A DNA stretch of 64,000 nt from Chimonanthus salicifolius (GCA_013350335.1 CM023536.1:11847520-11911519), one strand, 5' to 3'; positions 10,566 to 22,621 are shown, numbered from the stretch's first letter. The notes: generated by a model not told the origin, from the sequence alone. Translations and numbers: made by a program.

Positions 10566-12277
10566 CTTGAACCAAAATATATATACACATATATACTCGT
10601 GTGAAGCCTCCTGATTGAACTCAATATAATTTCATTGTTCGATAAGATTGAGGTTCTAAGATTATTGAATTGAGAAAAAAAATTTGAACTTAAGACACAA
10701 GCTAAGACTTTTCAAAGACACCAATCCATGAGGACTTTTGTCAAGCCCATTTGGTTGGGTGCATGAAATTCCATGCAGACTTGTGCTTAGGGAGAGTTCT
10801 ACACACTCCATAAAATGCTTTCATTGTAACACCTTCTAAGTGTTGTATGATTATGGGATTGGGAAGTGTTTGAAAGATCTATATAAGTGTATATATAATG
10901 TTTATAAAAATCAACTTAATTGAATAACTTACTTATGATTTTGAATGACCTAAAAATCAAAGTTAGATAGAGGTGAAATTTTATGGAGTTCAATCTCATA
11001 GTTAGAGTAATTCAATCAAATTTATTTTTTATAAGTATTAGATACAAAAATAGATCTTTCAAAGCCACATAATCTCATGATCATAAGTGAGCTCTAAATG
11101 GAGCTTTCACCGTGGGAACACTTTGCATAGTGTAAAGTTGATCTCACACACACATACATCCAGATCCTCTATGTGTCGTACTCGCATGTAGACCCCACAT
11201 GGGCCTATGTAGATAGGTTGTCAGAAATGCCATTTATTGAATAGAGTGCTTGGAAAAACTACTTTGATAGAATAAAATGGTAAAAGATTTAGTTTTATTT
11301 GATAGTGTAAAGTTTACGGAGTTTGATTAGTGGTCTATTTAACTAAGAATAGGTCAAATTGATTAAAGATTCCAATTGAAAAGAGTAGATGGGTGTGACA
11401 GAGGAAGGAGGTGTGATTGGAGCCAAGCTTTGCCCACAAGGCCATAAATGCATAAATGTTACATGCATTACCATATAAGACTAGTACTAATGAGACCTTC
11501 ATGCAAAATTTGGTTTGTGGGACCAACCATGAATCCAATGGATCCATCGCCTCTCACACCTACTACCATGGAACTAGTGGCACCCACACATTATTTGATT
11601 TAGTCAGATAAATTTCTACTATCAAATAAAATTAAAATTTTGAAAACTTTAAAAAACATGGTTTAACTTATTAAATCGAATATACTTTTTTTTTTTATTA
11701 TATGCATAACTCAAGATGTTATCCATATGGGCCTAGGTAGGGTCCATTGGGCATGTGTAGGTAAGCATGTATATATTTATGTAATATTATTATGAAATTA
11801 AAAAATAAATAACGTTAAATAGAATGTTCGGGAACATAGAATAATTCTATGAAAAGAGATTCCATTCTTTTCTTTCTACTTTAAACTTTAATGGAAATAT
11901 GATAATCATCATTGGTGACCCATTAATTTACTGGTCACCAAGAAACCATTTATGTTTCTATGTTACCATGCATCTTATTATTGTAATTGTAATATTTTAT
12001 TAGCTAATTTTTCTATGAAGGAAAGTCGTGAACCCCACCGTCTCATCCTCCTCTCCTCTGCATCAGAATCAACTGTTGTGCTAGGGCTCTTAGTTTTAGC
12101 TTCATTTGTTGAAGAAGAACTTCCAATCTCTGCCATTAAACTTTCCATCTCTGACATATTATCCTTCTTAGAAACCTTCAAAATTTCTTGAGAGGCATCT
12201 GTTGTTTCCAAGCTATTGTTGTCAGATATTTTAAGTGGTAAGTGATCATTGATAAATACTGCTATTTCTTCCTCCAT

Positions 12278-13656
12278 CTTCTTCACCTCCTTTGCTTTTT
12301 ACCTGTGCCAATCAATTCAACAAAAGAAGGTAAGAAACTTAAGAGTGAACTATATTGTTTTTCATTTCCAATCCTATACATATCCCACAAATTTTGTCAA
12401 GAAAACCTAATCAAAGTGATATTTTTTCATGATCAAGGTGTTCAGATCTCTTAGAGTACTCGACTAATCTTCTGAGTATGTGCAAATCTCCATACCCACA
12501 CACTCAGATAACTCTATAGAGAGTGGCCCTTTGGCATGGAATGAGAATTGAACTCAGGACTTCCATTTCCTGAATCTGATTCTTGATAATCACTCAAACC
12601 CTTTTAGATTAATATATTTTTTTATCAAATCGATAGAATGTTTAGACCTTCTGATCAAAAGTTGGAATTATCTAACAAGTCCAACTTAACATGTAGAACA
12701 TCAAAGCTATTTCATATATCAAATGAAAGAACTTACCTTCTAAGATATCTATTATAGATAGATTGAGAAAAATCTAAGGTGACCCAAGAACTCTTCACAA
12801 AATAAAACTACAAATATAGGAGATGCATATTCTTTCAACAATAAGGGTATAGATTTATGCCACCTTAGAAAAAAAGAAAAAAGAAAAAAAATACATGAAT
12901 AAAATAAAGTTCTTACTGAAACTAAAATTCATTCACCTTGTAGAGATAGATTGGAAAATGAGTTGAAGATGAAGAAGAAGATGAAAATGAAGATTTCATT
13001 CACTTGATGTAAACAGCAATGTAAAGAAGATAAAAAGATGTCTACATGAATCCCCACCAAAGGTGGAAAACAAAGAAGAAGAAGGCTACCTGCGGATCTT
13101 GCCACCTTTTTTTTTTCCTTCCTTCTCCTTTGCCCTTTCTTTGTTTATTCAATGAATGAAGAAAAGAAAATAAATGTAACACTGACAACTTGCTATCTTC
13201 CTCAGCGCCAAAAGCGCATTATTTGAAAAATAATAATGCAAACAGATAAGACACAGTTGTACCTTTGTTTTCTCTTAAATGGCCTTTAAACATAAATAAT
13301 CTTTTACACAAATTGATTTTGCTCTAGTTATGACAATATATGTAAGGAAACAACAAAATAAATCCCCAATTTTACCTATAATATAATATTTCCTCTACTT
13401 TGGTTTATGTAAAAATACTTTAAAATTTTATAAAGCTTTTTAATTGATGATTAACACGTGATAGTTACAATTTTTATCATTCATCATCATTATCATCGTC
13501 TAGTCATTTATTCATTAGTTTCGGATAGTGTTCACATTTGGATCAAACAAATTCTTTTTATAGGCCGATTGCTCGCCAAATAGATATTTCTCATGGTAGT
13601 TACGATTTTTGTCATTACTTGTCTTGATTGATACTTTTCAAATACAAACTCCAATA
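12278..13656. other. upstream region of the bZIP pseudogene
   Basis: It probably contains the promoter and a 5' untranslated exon. A plausible acceptor (TTGATTGGCACAG) ends at 12305 on the minus strand. Candidate donors lie near 12935 (CTCTACAAG/GTGAAT) and 13090 (ATCCGCAG/GTAGCC). These are guesses from splice-site appearance only. Beyond 13200 nothing is recognised. Confidence 0.35.
12427..12620 (-). mobile_element. probable tRNA-derived SINE
   Basis: Read on the minus strand, GAGTTCAATTCTCATTCC resembles a polymerase III B box (GGTTCRAATCC) and an A-box-like GGTTTGAGTGATTATC lies about 40 bp upstream of it. A second, decayed copy at 10450-10565 shows that this is a dispersed repeat. I cannot fix the tail or target duplications, so family and ends are inferred. 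It is just upstream of the bZIP pseudogene start. Confidence 0.4.
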
Positions 13657-13664
13657 TCAAATAG

Positions 13665-14071
13665 TAGGGGTGAAACTTGGATCGGGTTTTAATTCAACCT
13701 GCATGATCTAACTTGAGAAATCAAGTGGGTTTGGTTTTACATTGTTTAAATTAGGGTTGAGTTTGGTTGAAGAATAAAAATCCGAATTAAATTTGGGTTG
13801 AGTCGGATTAAGCTTTTTTAAAATCGACCTAACTCAACCCGAATTGACCCTGACTCGACTCAGTCAAAATTTTAATATAGCACTTGAGTTGAGTCGGGCC
13901 AGCAATTCAGTTCAGTACTCGAGTTGAGTAGGATCAGCAATTCGGGTCGGATTGAGTTGAACAATTCAAGTTAACAATTTCAGGTCGGATTAGATCAAGT
14001 TCAATAGTTTTTTATATAAATTGAATTGAGTTTAGTAAAACTCAGCTTGATCCGCCCAAGTTTCAACCCCA
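13665..14071. mobile_element. hAT-type MITE, GGGTTGGGT family
   Basis: A 407-bp copy that starts TAGGGGTGAAACTTGG and ends CCAAGTTTCAACCCCA. The flanking octamers TCAAATAG (13657-13664) and TTAAATAG (14072-14079) match at 7 of 8. The inside is a string of GGTCGGATT/CGACTCAGTC-like words with no coding capacity. Confidence 0.8.
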
Positions 14072-14079
14072 TTAAATAG

Positions 14080-14682
14080 TTACAATTAGGATATATAGTG
14101 CCACCAACAAATTGCCTTTTGTACTTCTTTTTTTGAAGATATCTTTTCAAGTCCCATAGAAAAAATAGAATAAAAAAGGAATGGAATTTGATCTCATCTT
14201 ACTGATACAAGTGTCATATCCAAATCATTTGACATCCTAGAGAAAAAATTGGCTTTCTTTTCAAGTATGAGGTTTACTTGTGTATATCTAAAAGTATATT
14301 GCATCAATATTCATAATCCTTACAGATATTTTTACATGCTACATTTAATGGTTGGGTGTTGAGCACTCGAGCATCAGTCCAGAGACCCTTTGATATTGTT
14401 AGAAAATTTTTGAAGCCTTTTTCTCGTATAAGCAAACGATTATTCTTTAATTATTATATAATTAAAACTTACGCTTTTTTATATATAATAGTGGAGAACT
14501 GGAGACACATACTTGAGCACTGAATGATAATAGTACTAAAAATTACATTTATTTCATTAAATTGAATGGTATATTAAAGTTAAATTGTACAATCTATAAT
14601 TAACACACGTAATAAACATAACTTATAATAATATGATACCAAAACATATTATATTATAGTTTATATGTTTGTGCATGTCTAT
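14080..14682. other. non-coding, nothing recognised
   Basis: AT-rich intergenic-type sequence with no bounded repeat or coding similarity that I can support. Confidence 0.5.
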
Positions 14683-16660
14683 TGTCACGTCCTAAAAAAA
14701 TTAAGGGCTTGAAAAGAAAGAGATATTTATTTATAAATTTTGTTTTTGTTTGGACCCCTACTAAAATTTCGGACAGAGTCTTCTCTAAAAATCGAACTTT
14801 TGACCAAACTTAGGTCTACAAATAACACATCATTCATCAAACTTTCATGCTATAATGTCCTACATACACATCCATAATTGTATTTATCAAACCACATAAG
14901 TTCCACAACCAAAAGAATTTACATTTATACATCATCTTGATAGGGTTTCCATACTACATAAACTTAATTACATTTCACGACCATACACCCAAAATGACAA
15001 AACAAGGATTATATGAACCATCCCATAAGCTTCTATGCTAGATCCGGGGCTAGGACCCCTGCCTCCGAGCTGTTACTTGCAACTGTGACGGGGTTAGTCG
15101 ACATGCTAGCAAGACGAAGATAAGTAAGGAGTAACCAAATACACACAAATATACTTTCATATCACTAAAGGGAATATAGAGATATCCATTGTGTTTTGTC
15201 GGCACGACACCTGGCTCGTGGTCGACACCCATTCATTCTGCGTAGTCACTGACATTCCTCTTGTGACTCACGCATCTTCATCACAGTCCGCCACGACATC
15301 ACTCCTGTGGCTACTACTATATCTCATAATCAATTTTCCCCATGATGCCTCCAACATTTTTTTATTTACATGTGAAGACCATACACATATAATAAGTATA
15401 GCATCAACACCTCATCTCTAGCATATTAAACATACTCCACCAGTCACAACAACCATCATTCTTACCACTCACTCTCTAAGTGATTTACTTACCATTTAGT
15501 ACAATAGTATCACCAAATTTCATATGCATACAAGTAATTCAAACAACATTCATCTTCCTAATTCAATTCAAGTTTCAAGCATTTGACCATTCAATCCAAG
15601 TATAACAAATTAAACCAAACCAAAGGGGTGAGTCCTCACCTAGTAAGTCGGAGGATTGGATTCTCCCACGTGTCGAGATGTGTCCACTCCGAAGAGATCG
15701 AGTACTGCACAAACATCAAAAATGCACAAGAAATACAAGTTTAGATTCACATTTCATCAAAGGAATTCAAATTAGTTGGATGACCACCACAATTTCAAGG
15801 TTCCATACACGACCCACTCACCCCCACAATTCTCATGGGCCACTAGTCTTGCTTAAGTGAAAGTAAGCCCTACTCTACTCATATCTCCCCTCTTATTTAC
15901 CTCACGACAACTAAGGTTCTCCCCACTTCAACACACCCACGACCCCAAATTAAGCTAAACCCCCAAATCTGATTAGTTTAAAGCTCCCCTCCCTTCTCTA
16001 TGGTCATGAAAGCAATGGAAAAGCCCTTCACCCTCTAGAGTGTAGTTTCCTCATTTTAATTTCAAAGACAAGGGCTGAGAAAATGGTATTTACCTCAAAC
16101 GTGCCTAAATCGAATGGGGAGAGAGCGCCACAAAGAGGGATTCTTGAATCTAAAGTGAGATGGAGAGGGTAGATACTAGGGCATGCAAGAAGGATAAGAG
16201 TGAAGGTTGGGGTGTACAGGGCGGAGGTCTCTGATGAAAGAAAGAGCTGGTTGCAAGGTTTTTGCTTGAGTAGAGTGCGTGTGCACATAGATACATGCGC
16301 ACACATGTACACACACATGCACACGGGCACACACATGGACACGCTCACACACACATACGTACACACACATATGCACACACCCACACGCACACATGCACAC
16401 ACCCACACATGTGCACACGCACACGCACACACATACACTCGTGAACACACACACACACACGTAGACACACATACACACACACACCCACACCCATGCACCC
16501 ACATACACACATTCACAAACACACCCACACACACACACGTACACGCACTTGCACACACATACACACACACAAACAACTCCTCCCTGACTTTATTGCTAGG
16601 TCATCTTTATGGTGAAATAGACAAGGAAGTACTAGGAAGGTAGGGGGTAAGAAGTACCTG
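14683..16660 (-). mobile_element. long gypsy-type LTR fragment
   Basis: Read on the minus strand it ends TTTTTTTAGGACGTGACA, the terminus typical of the long LTRs of plant Del/Tekay-like gypsy elements (compare GGGGCGTGACA at 34124-34134). The interior is 2 kb of non-coding sequence. Like the solo LTR at 30772-34134 it carries a CA/GT-rich tract. The 5' end of the LTR is not visible, so it is truncated or too diverged to see. No protein domain is present. Confidence 0.5.
16276..16575. repeat. ACACAC-rich minisatellite
   Basis: About 300 bp of CACACA interrupted by TG, CG and GT dinucleotides, giving a purine-pyrimidine alternating tract. Open frames of up to 182 codons on both strands are by-products of this composition. 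Near-identical words AACTCCTCCCTGACTT and AACTCCTCCCTAACTT occur just after it (about 16574) and again at about 16718. Confidence 0.9.
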
Positions 16661-16939
16661 CACGCATATTTCAGTCAGTCTAAATTTTTATAATTATACT
16701 AAAGGTCTTGGGTTCAACTCCTCCCTAACTTGTCTGATACATGAGACTTGTGGGTGATTTCATCTATACATGACATAGTCTGATATCTAATATAGGTGGG
16801 GATATCCATATTATTAAAAAAAAATAAGTGCTAGAAAGGTAACTCTAAATAATGCGTTTAGTCAAAACCAAGTAAGACATTCAATTTAAAACAACAAGGA
16901 TACGTTGGATCAAAGAATTTGTCTCATAAATTGCAATTA

Positions 16940-17200
16940 ACTTCTTAGAACGTGGATACTGTAACAAGGAAAAGTATAGAACTAGTAGAAGCTGCAAAAT
17001 ACAAGAAGCGTTAATATAAATTTTCACAACTAAATGCTAGGGTGAGAAAGCTAAAGATTTAGGATACGAAAGACCTCCAACTTCCTCCCTATGTGGATTG
17101 TAATGGTAACGGAAAAGAGAATGTGGAGGAGGAATCTCATAGTAAAGATGATGATCCAATACAAAAATGTGATAAATTTCGATACTTACATTTATTAGTA
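16940..17200 (+). pseudogene. RTE-type LINE relic, 5' part
   Basis: A broken plus-strand frame reads NVDTVTRKSIELVEAAKYKK and KFSQLNARVRKLKDLG, like the start of the RTE endonuclease (usual form WNIGTLTGKS-x-ELV). At about 17140-17190 DPIQKCDKFRYL resembles the later reverse-transcriptase motif around FRYLGS, implying that a large internal piece was lost. The hAT MITE at 17209 sits directly after it. Identification rests on motif likeness only. Confidence 0.5.
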
Positions 17201-17208
17201 GTGGTAAG

Positions 17209-17576
17209 TAGGGCTGCAACTTGGGTCGGGTTTCTTAAAATCCTAATCCGACCCAAGTTGATATATATGGAATCCGACCTGAATCGACCTGAATTCTCAA
17301 CCTGAACTCTAGAAACCGACCCAACCCGAATTCTAACCTGAATCAATTCGAATTTTGACCCGACCCTCATTATGAACCCATTTTAGCCTAATTTTAGCCG
17401 GGTCGGGTCGGATTAACTTGTAAAAATCCTCAACCCGGCCCACCCGAATTTCATGCTGGTTTTATCTTCTCAACCCGACCCGATCCGCTTGCCCGAAATT
17501 CTTGACCCGATCCCGTATGATTTCTCAGGTCGGGTCATGCGGGTCAGGCCAAAATCCGACCTGAGTTGCAGTCCTA
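17209..17576. mobile_element. hAT-type MITE, GGGTTGGGT family
   Basis: A 368-bp copy that starts TAGGGCTGCAACTTGG and ends CTGAGTTGCAGTCCTA. A perfect 8-bp duplication GTGGTAAG flanks it (17201-17208 and 17577-17584). The inside is rich in GGTCGGGT and ACCCGACC words. It inserted into the LINE relic. Confidence 0.88.
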
Positions 17577-17584
17577 GTGGTAAG

Positions 17585-18204
17585 TGGAGAATCTAGTAGA
17601 TTGAATATAGGATACGTAAAATGTAGATAAGCTAGTAGTGTTCTTTATAATTAGATAGTATCGACATAACTAAAGGTGATAATGTAAGACAATAATCAGG
17701 CCAATGATGCTTTGTATATTGGACTTGAAGACTTTTGGAAAATGGAAACATCCATTCATCAATCGTATAAATGACACATACAAAATACAATCCTTAATTA
17801 GGGAAATAATCAATCACGAAGCCTATGATTTTGGGAAGATTACAAGTGCAATACACATGTAGGGAAGGTTGTTGAGTGTTAGTCAACGAGGAGATTATTT
17901 TCCGTCAATAGGAATGTTGGGCAATAAAATTGAAAAAGTAAATAAAAAGCATATGCATCTAAGATGTGCATGTCGAGGTAGTAAATGGGATTATATGAAC
18001 TATAATATCATAAATAGAAACATTAGAAAAGGTTTTCTATGATAGAATATGGTGGAATATTTATGTAATGGGATCGAACATTTGGGCATTGAAAATGGAT
18101 TACATAATTTCACTAGCATGTACCCAATCCGAAACATGATTTCAATCCATATACATGAATCCACAAGATCTGAATCACATGACGTTTTGCAATGATCTTA
18201 TATA
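17585..18204. other. decayed repeat, not resolved
   Basis: It lies between two MITEs within the broader LINE-relic region. No clear domain. Short minus- and plus-strand frames are interrupted. Confidence 0.35.
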
Positions 18205-18394
18205 CTCCCTCTGTCCCAAATTAATTGTCCTATATGAATTTTGAAATTGTCCTAAAATAGTTGTCTCATTTGTATTTGTGTAGTACAAAATATGTTGAAA
18301 ATGGATGAGATCACATGAATGCTAGGCTTATATGGAGAGTTCCTTAAAAAATACATATATTTCAAATGAGACTATTAAAATGGGACGGAGGGAG
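18205..18394. mobile_element. Stowaway (Tc1/mariner) MITE
   Basis: Exactly 190 bp. It starts CTCCCTCTGTCCCAAATTA and ends AAAATGGGACGGAGGGAG, flanked by the TA duplication that mariner-type transposases make. A second copy of identical length lies at 47485-47674. Confidence 0.92.
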
Positions 18395-18396
18395 TA

Positions 18397-19690
18397 TTAA
18401 ACATTAAGTGGAAATATAAACATCATTATATTAAACTACATACCCGAATCCATAGCAAAGAATGTCTCTTTCCTTCACTTTGAATCAACCTTCGCTGTGT
18501 GTCTTTGATCCTCGGCTGAATGCCCGTGCAAACAAATCTGAGAGCCAACAACAAGATCCAATACAAGTCGAAGGAAACAAGGTGCAGTGTGATGTGCCTT
18601 TGAGTATCTCTCTCTTCCTCTTAGTCCCTTTGCTGTCTTTTTCCTTAGGTGATTGATTAGTCCAATACTGAGAGAAAAACCTTAGGAGTAGAGAGGAGGA
18701 CCAATTGGCAGTTTCAAATATATTAACCTTCTACCCATCAAAGTGTAACTGACCCATTATTTCTCTTACTCTCCAAACCGTTACACATATTGAAATGAAT
18801 ATGAATCCCTTCAGTTTTGGACGCATAATGTGTGGGCCACATAAGGTAGAGAAACAATATGCTTACATTCTATCAATAGAAAACAAGATGAATGACATCT
18901 AAAATGATTTGGATATCGTTTATAGACAACTAAAAATAGCCCCGATCCAAAGAACTTATAAATTGTGGGTAGTTGACATTAGGAAAAAGGGTAGATTTTT
19001 AAAGATTTGATCGAAAGGGTAAAGAACATGATAATAACGAAGGTTTATAAAGGATCTATTCTCCAATAAGGCATGATGTGAGTGAAGGACTTATAAAGTT
19101 AATCCTAAATATATGGAAAAATGGTTGGCAATGATTTGTTCATAATGACGATGACAACGACAATGATGATGATGTCATATTCGTTTAAGGGTCCAAACTT
19201 TGGATCATTTTTTGTTTTTAATCCGTATTTGGGTAGAATTCAATTTAATGTGAGAGCATCTCAAATATAGTCAAAATGATGGGGAACAAATTCATGGAAG
19301 GTGTTAGGCTTTGTGGAGCCTGATCATTAGAGATGTACTGGCGGATCCGTTCGGAGAAATTTTGTAATTTTACATTGTGTCTTATGTAAACTCTAATTTG
19401 GATAATATATATTTTCATTTTGTGACAGAGATTTATATATATAGATCTGTAACGAGAGTCGTCTTTTCTTTGTTCTTTGCCTTTGAGCATAGTGAATCGA
19501 TTTGAACTCCGTGGACGTACTGAAAAGGAACCACGTAAAATCCCTAATGAGACTCATTTGTTTGGGTGCTCTCAATTGTTATATTAGCAATTGTAAGTAT
19601 GGATAACTCTCTTGAGTATCCATCTATCATGTAATATGCACCATATAAATTTACATGTCTTTTATTGACTTCTATCTTATGATATGATAC
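18397..19690. other. repeat-derived DNA with a duplicated block
   Basis: A frame of 64 codons at 18462-18656 has no recognised domain. The block at about 19075-19300 (GTTGGCAATGATTTG, AACGACAATGATGATGATG, TTCAATTTAATGTGAGAGC) is repeated at 20085-20192 and continues at 23369-23490. A further piece at 19555-19640 is repeated at 23488-23560. So this is one copy of a diverged direct duplication. Confidence 0.5.
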
Positions 19691-20060
19691 CAAGAAAATT
19701 AATTTCATAGACATTGAGAAAGAAAGTATCCTTAATGTATATGTGGAGATTATACAAAACATGTACAACAGAGTGACACAAAGACTACAAATGGCTTTTG
19801 GAGAGACGGAGTTCCCTATTGGTGTGGGAGCATACTAAGGGTTTCACTAACAGTTTTTTTTTTTTTTCTATAGATAGTTTGTCATCAAGAATTCAAGATA
19901 AGATCTCATAAGATATACTATTTACAAATGATATAGTAATGACTAATGAAATTAGAGATTGATTAAGTTAATTGGAACTATGGAGAAAAACCTTGGAAAT
20001 GAGAAGTAATGAAAATGAACAAGGAAAAGTATATTCTTTAATAAGGAATAATGAAAATGT
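19690..20060 (+). pseudogene. RTE-type LINE reverse transcriptase relic
   Basis: A plus-strand frame reads IIQNMYNRVTQRLQMAFG, ETEFPIGVGAY, stop, then SLSSRIQDKIS, DILFTNDIVMTNEIRD, LELWRKTLEMR. These line up with the RTE reverse-transcriptase palm: the FPI-x-x-G-x-x-QGS region and the catalytic FADD motif, which is changed here to FTND. At least three stops interrupt it, so it is inactive. With the endonuclease-like piece at 16940 it marks an old LINE insertion later broken by MITEs and LTRs. Confidence 0.8.
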
Positions 20061-20844
20061 AGGACTGAGAAAGCTAAACCCTATATAAATGGAAAAATGG
20101 TTGGAAATGATTTGGTCACAATGATGATGGCAACGACAACGACAACGATGAAGATGATGATGTTATATTCTTTTAAAGGTCCGAACTATGAATGTAACGC
20201 CCCCCCTTTTTCACTCGCTTTCTCTTCCGAAAACCTATTATTATTATTATTATTTTTTATAACAGAGTAGAATGATAGAGAGCGGGACGTCACGATGCGA
20301 GGTAAATCCGAACTTCCAAAGTCCGACCCTTAACTGACCAACCCTATGTGTGCATGAACTAAGCCCATGAAAACGGTTCACACATAACAATATCAACTTG
20401 CGGAATAAAAATCATAACATGCGGAATTATAATAGAACCAAGTTCTATTCTATTTAGATAGCAAAATATGTCAAGTCCTTAATCATCATTTAGATATCAT
20501 AATTATCAAAATTAACATCCAACCATCTAAGTTATTACATTCCCGGAAACTAGTTACTCAAATACATGTCCATAAGTAACTTTATTCAAAACATATAAAA
20601 TAAATCATCCAAGCTCCTATGCCTCGCCCTCTTTGCGTTCATCGTTCCCCTTGTTTCCTGTATCATCAACTAGGGTAGAAGTAGGGCGTTAGAACAATGC
20701 ACCCAGTAGGTATTCCAGTTACGGTTAACACATGGTTAGTACAAAACATATAATATAACATAATATCCAAAACCATATAAAACCATGCCATGCAATGATG
20801 ACAAATGCAATGAGTCCCACCTATCACATGTACATAAAAGTACC

Positions 20845-20975
20845 CACCACATAGGTCTTTCGGATGCCCCGACGGAGTGTGGACCCTCCGGTTTCTTCCT
20901 GATGGAAAAGCACATCAAGGTACCCCACATAGGTTTTTCGGACGCCCCGACGGAGTGTGGACCCTCCGGTTACAA
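20845..20975. repeat. direct repeat within the LTR
   Basis: Two copies of a segment containing CACATAGGTCTTTCGGA (second copy with TTTTTCGGA), GCCCCGACGGAGTGTGG and ACCCTCCGGTT, about 85 bp apart. This kind of LTR sub-repeat also gives spurious open frames on both strands. Confidence 0.9.
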
Positions 20976-21299
20976 ATCCTTCACCCCATGCCATGGATGA
21001 GATGCCAATGAACACATGCTATTTTATAACATAAACATAGCATTTAAAATCAACTTTTGAAACATATTCAACACATGCTATTTATACAATTAAACATAGC
21101 ATTTAAAATTCAATTTAAAACATATCCTTTGAAACATAATTTCATAAAAAATAAGATAAAACAAATGTCCTTGCGTCTTTCGTCCGGTAATCGCTCACGA
21201 TCGTAAACACCTTGTAAAGTCTCGTTACCTTATAATATAACAATCAATCAAAATCAAGTCCCACTTGATTTACACTAATTTAAGTCCATAAACCAATCC

Positions 21300-22621
21300 C
21301 CATGGGGTTCAACCATACACCATGGCCGAACCCATGGTTTATCATTTTTTTAGCCGATATTACCAAATTGCCATTGGACTAAACTTTAATTAACATTTCA
21401 TTCATTTAATCCAACATACGTAACCCTAGGTCCGCCAAATATTCCCCATGGGGTTCGGCCACATACCATGGCCGAACCCATGGTCTCTCATTTTTTTTAC
21501 CATATTTACAACAATGCCATTATACATATCCAATGACATAATTGATGAACATAATTTGTATCCTCCAATTAATGTTTAATCTATCACTAGGTTAAGTCCA
21601 TAACTAATCCGTAATACAGCTCCATAAATGATCCCTTAACCGTGACATAAAAATCCCAAGTTCACTAATAATTTTCCATGGGGTTCGGCCATTTCATAGT
21701 TCTTCTCCATTTAAATTACAATATTGCCATTGGCCTAATTATTGCCAATCTTCCATTCATTAAGACATAACATAATAGATCCATAATTGGTTCATGGGGT
21801 TCGGCCAAGCACCATGGCCGAACCCTATGATGTCTAACTCCCAATTATCCACATTGCATCCATTATTAGATAGTTTCCAAATTTAGAAAGTCCATATTTA
21901 GAAAGTTCATAATTAGAATTTTCTAATTTAATCTCTACCTTCCAAAAATAAAACCTTGTGGGGTTCGGCCATTCACCATGGCCGAACCTTACCCATAAAG
22001 ACAATCCATCCTTTCATTCTTTCTATCTTTAAATCCTTTCTAAAAATCCACCTTCCATAAAATAAACTTTAGTGGGGTTCGGCCATACACCATGGCCGAA
22101 CCTCACCCATAGAGTCAATCCAACCTTTTCCATTAAATCAATTAAAATCCAACAAAATACCAAAACAACTCCATGGGGTTCGGCCATACACCATGGCCGA
22201 ACCCTATGGTTCACATTTCTCCTTCTAAAAATTATTAAACATTAACCTTCATCCCTTAATCTTATTCCATGGTCTCCAACCAATAACCATGTCTTTCCAT
22301 TAGATTTAATACCATGACCATCCCATAATTATTTATGGGGTCGGCCATTCTCCATGGCTGAACCCATGGTCTAAGGTTCTTCACAAAATTATCATTAAAA
22401 CCCTTTTAAATCATAAACTTATATCTATGATTTTCATCTTTCAATTTCATTAAAATAACTAACATCCTTCATGATTTTCATCATTCAAACTTCCATTGAA
22501 CAATCAATGTTCTTCCATGCATGGCCGAACCCTATGGTTCATCCTTTCCATTAAAAATACTCATTCATCTCCCAATTTTCTTCCATGGGGTTCGGCCATA
22601 CACCTTGGCCGAACCCTATGG
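21300..22621. repeat. array of GGGTTCGGCCA...TGGCCGAACCC hairpins
   Basis: Ten sites, about 70-160 bp apart, of a 30- to 35-bp near-perfect inverted repeat: GGGGTTCGGCCA, a short spacer (often TACACCA), then TGGCCGAACCC. They are at about 21301, 21444, 21676 (left half), 21791, 21956, 22070, 22171, 22333, 22516 (right half) and 22583. The DNA between the hairpins is AT-rich and differs from unit to unit, with only fragments similar. It lies within the solo LTR. Confidence 0.95.

Larger units (their letters stand above)
7300..12277 (-). pseudogene. bZIP transcription factor, frameshifted in the zipper
   Basis: The inferred exons are 12039-12277, 7682-7772, 7472-7599 and 7300-7397, all with GT-AG borders. 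Exon 1 starts MEEEIAV (an in-frame TAA lies just upstream) and ends AEERRMR. Exon 2 completes the split Arg and gives ILANRQSAQRSRIRKLQYI then NELERRV, the basic DNA-binding region of plant bZIPs like bZIP34/61. Exon 3 is 128 nt against 127 in the paralogue at 23913-26099. The extra base near 7571 turns ...LTPQL into GII and a stop, so only about 123 aa would be made and most of the leucine zipper lost. Beyond the shift the old frame continues cleanly (YENQRRLLTIENSSIKQR, then QQELETL) to TGA. Intron 1 is 4,266 bp and holds MITEs. Alternatives: a sequencing error, or a real short bZIP lacking a dimerisation arm. Confidence 0.82.

Noticed and set aside
16028..16643. Long open frames on both strands (up to 182 codons, Cys/Val or His/Thr-rich)
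   Set aside because: They are produced by the CACACA minisatellite, are open in several frames at once, and show no protein-like composition.
21300..22621. CRISPR-like array of regularly spaced palindromic repeats
   Set aside because: This is plant nuclear DNA. The spacing varies, the repeats are in an LTR, and there are no cas genes. It was kept as a hairpin array.
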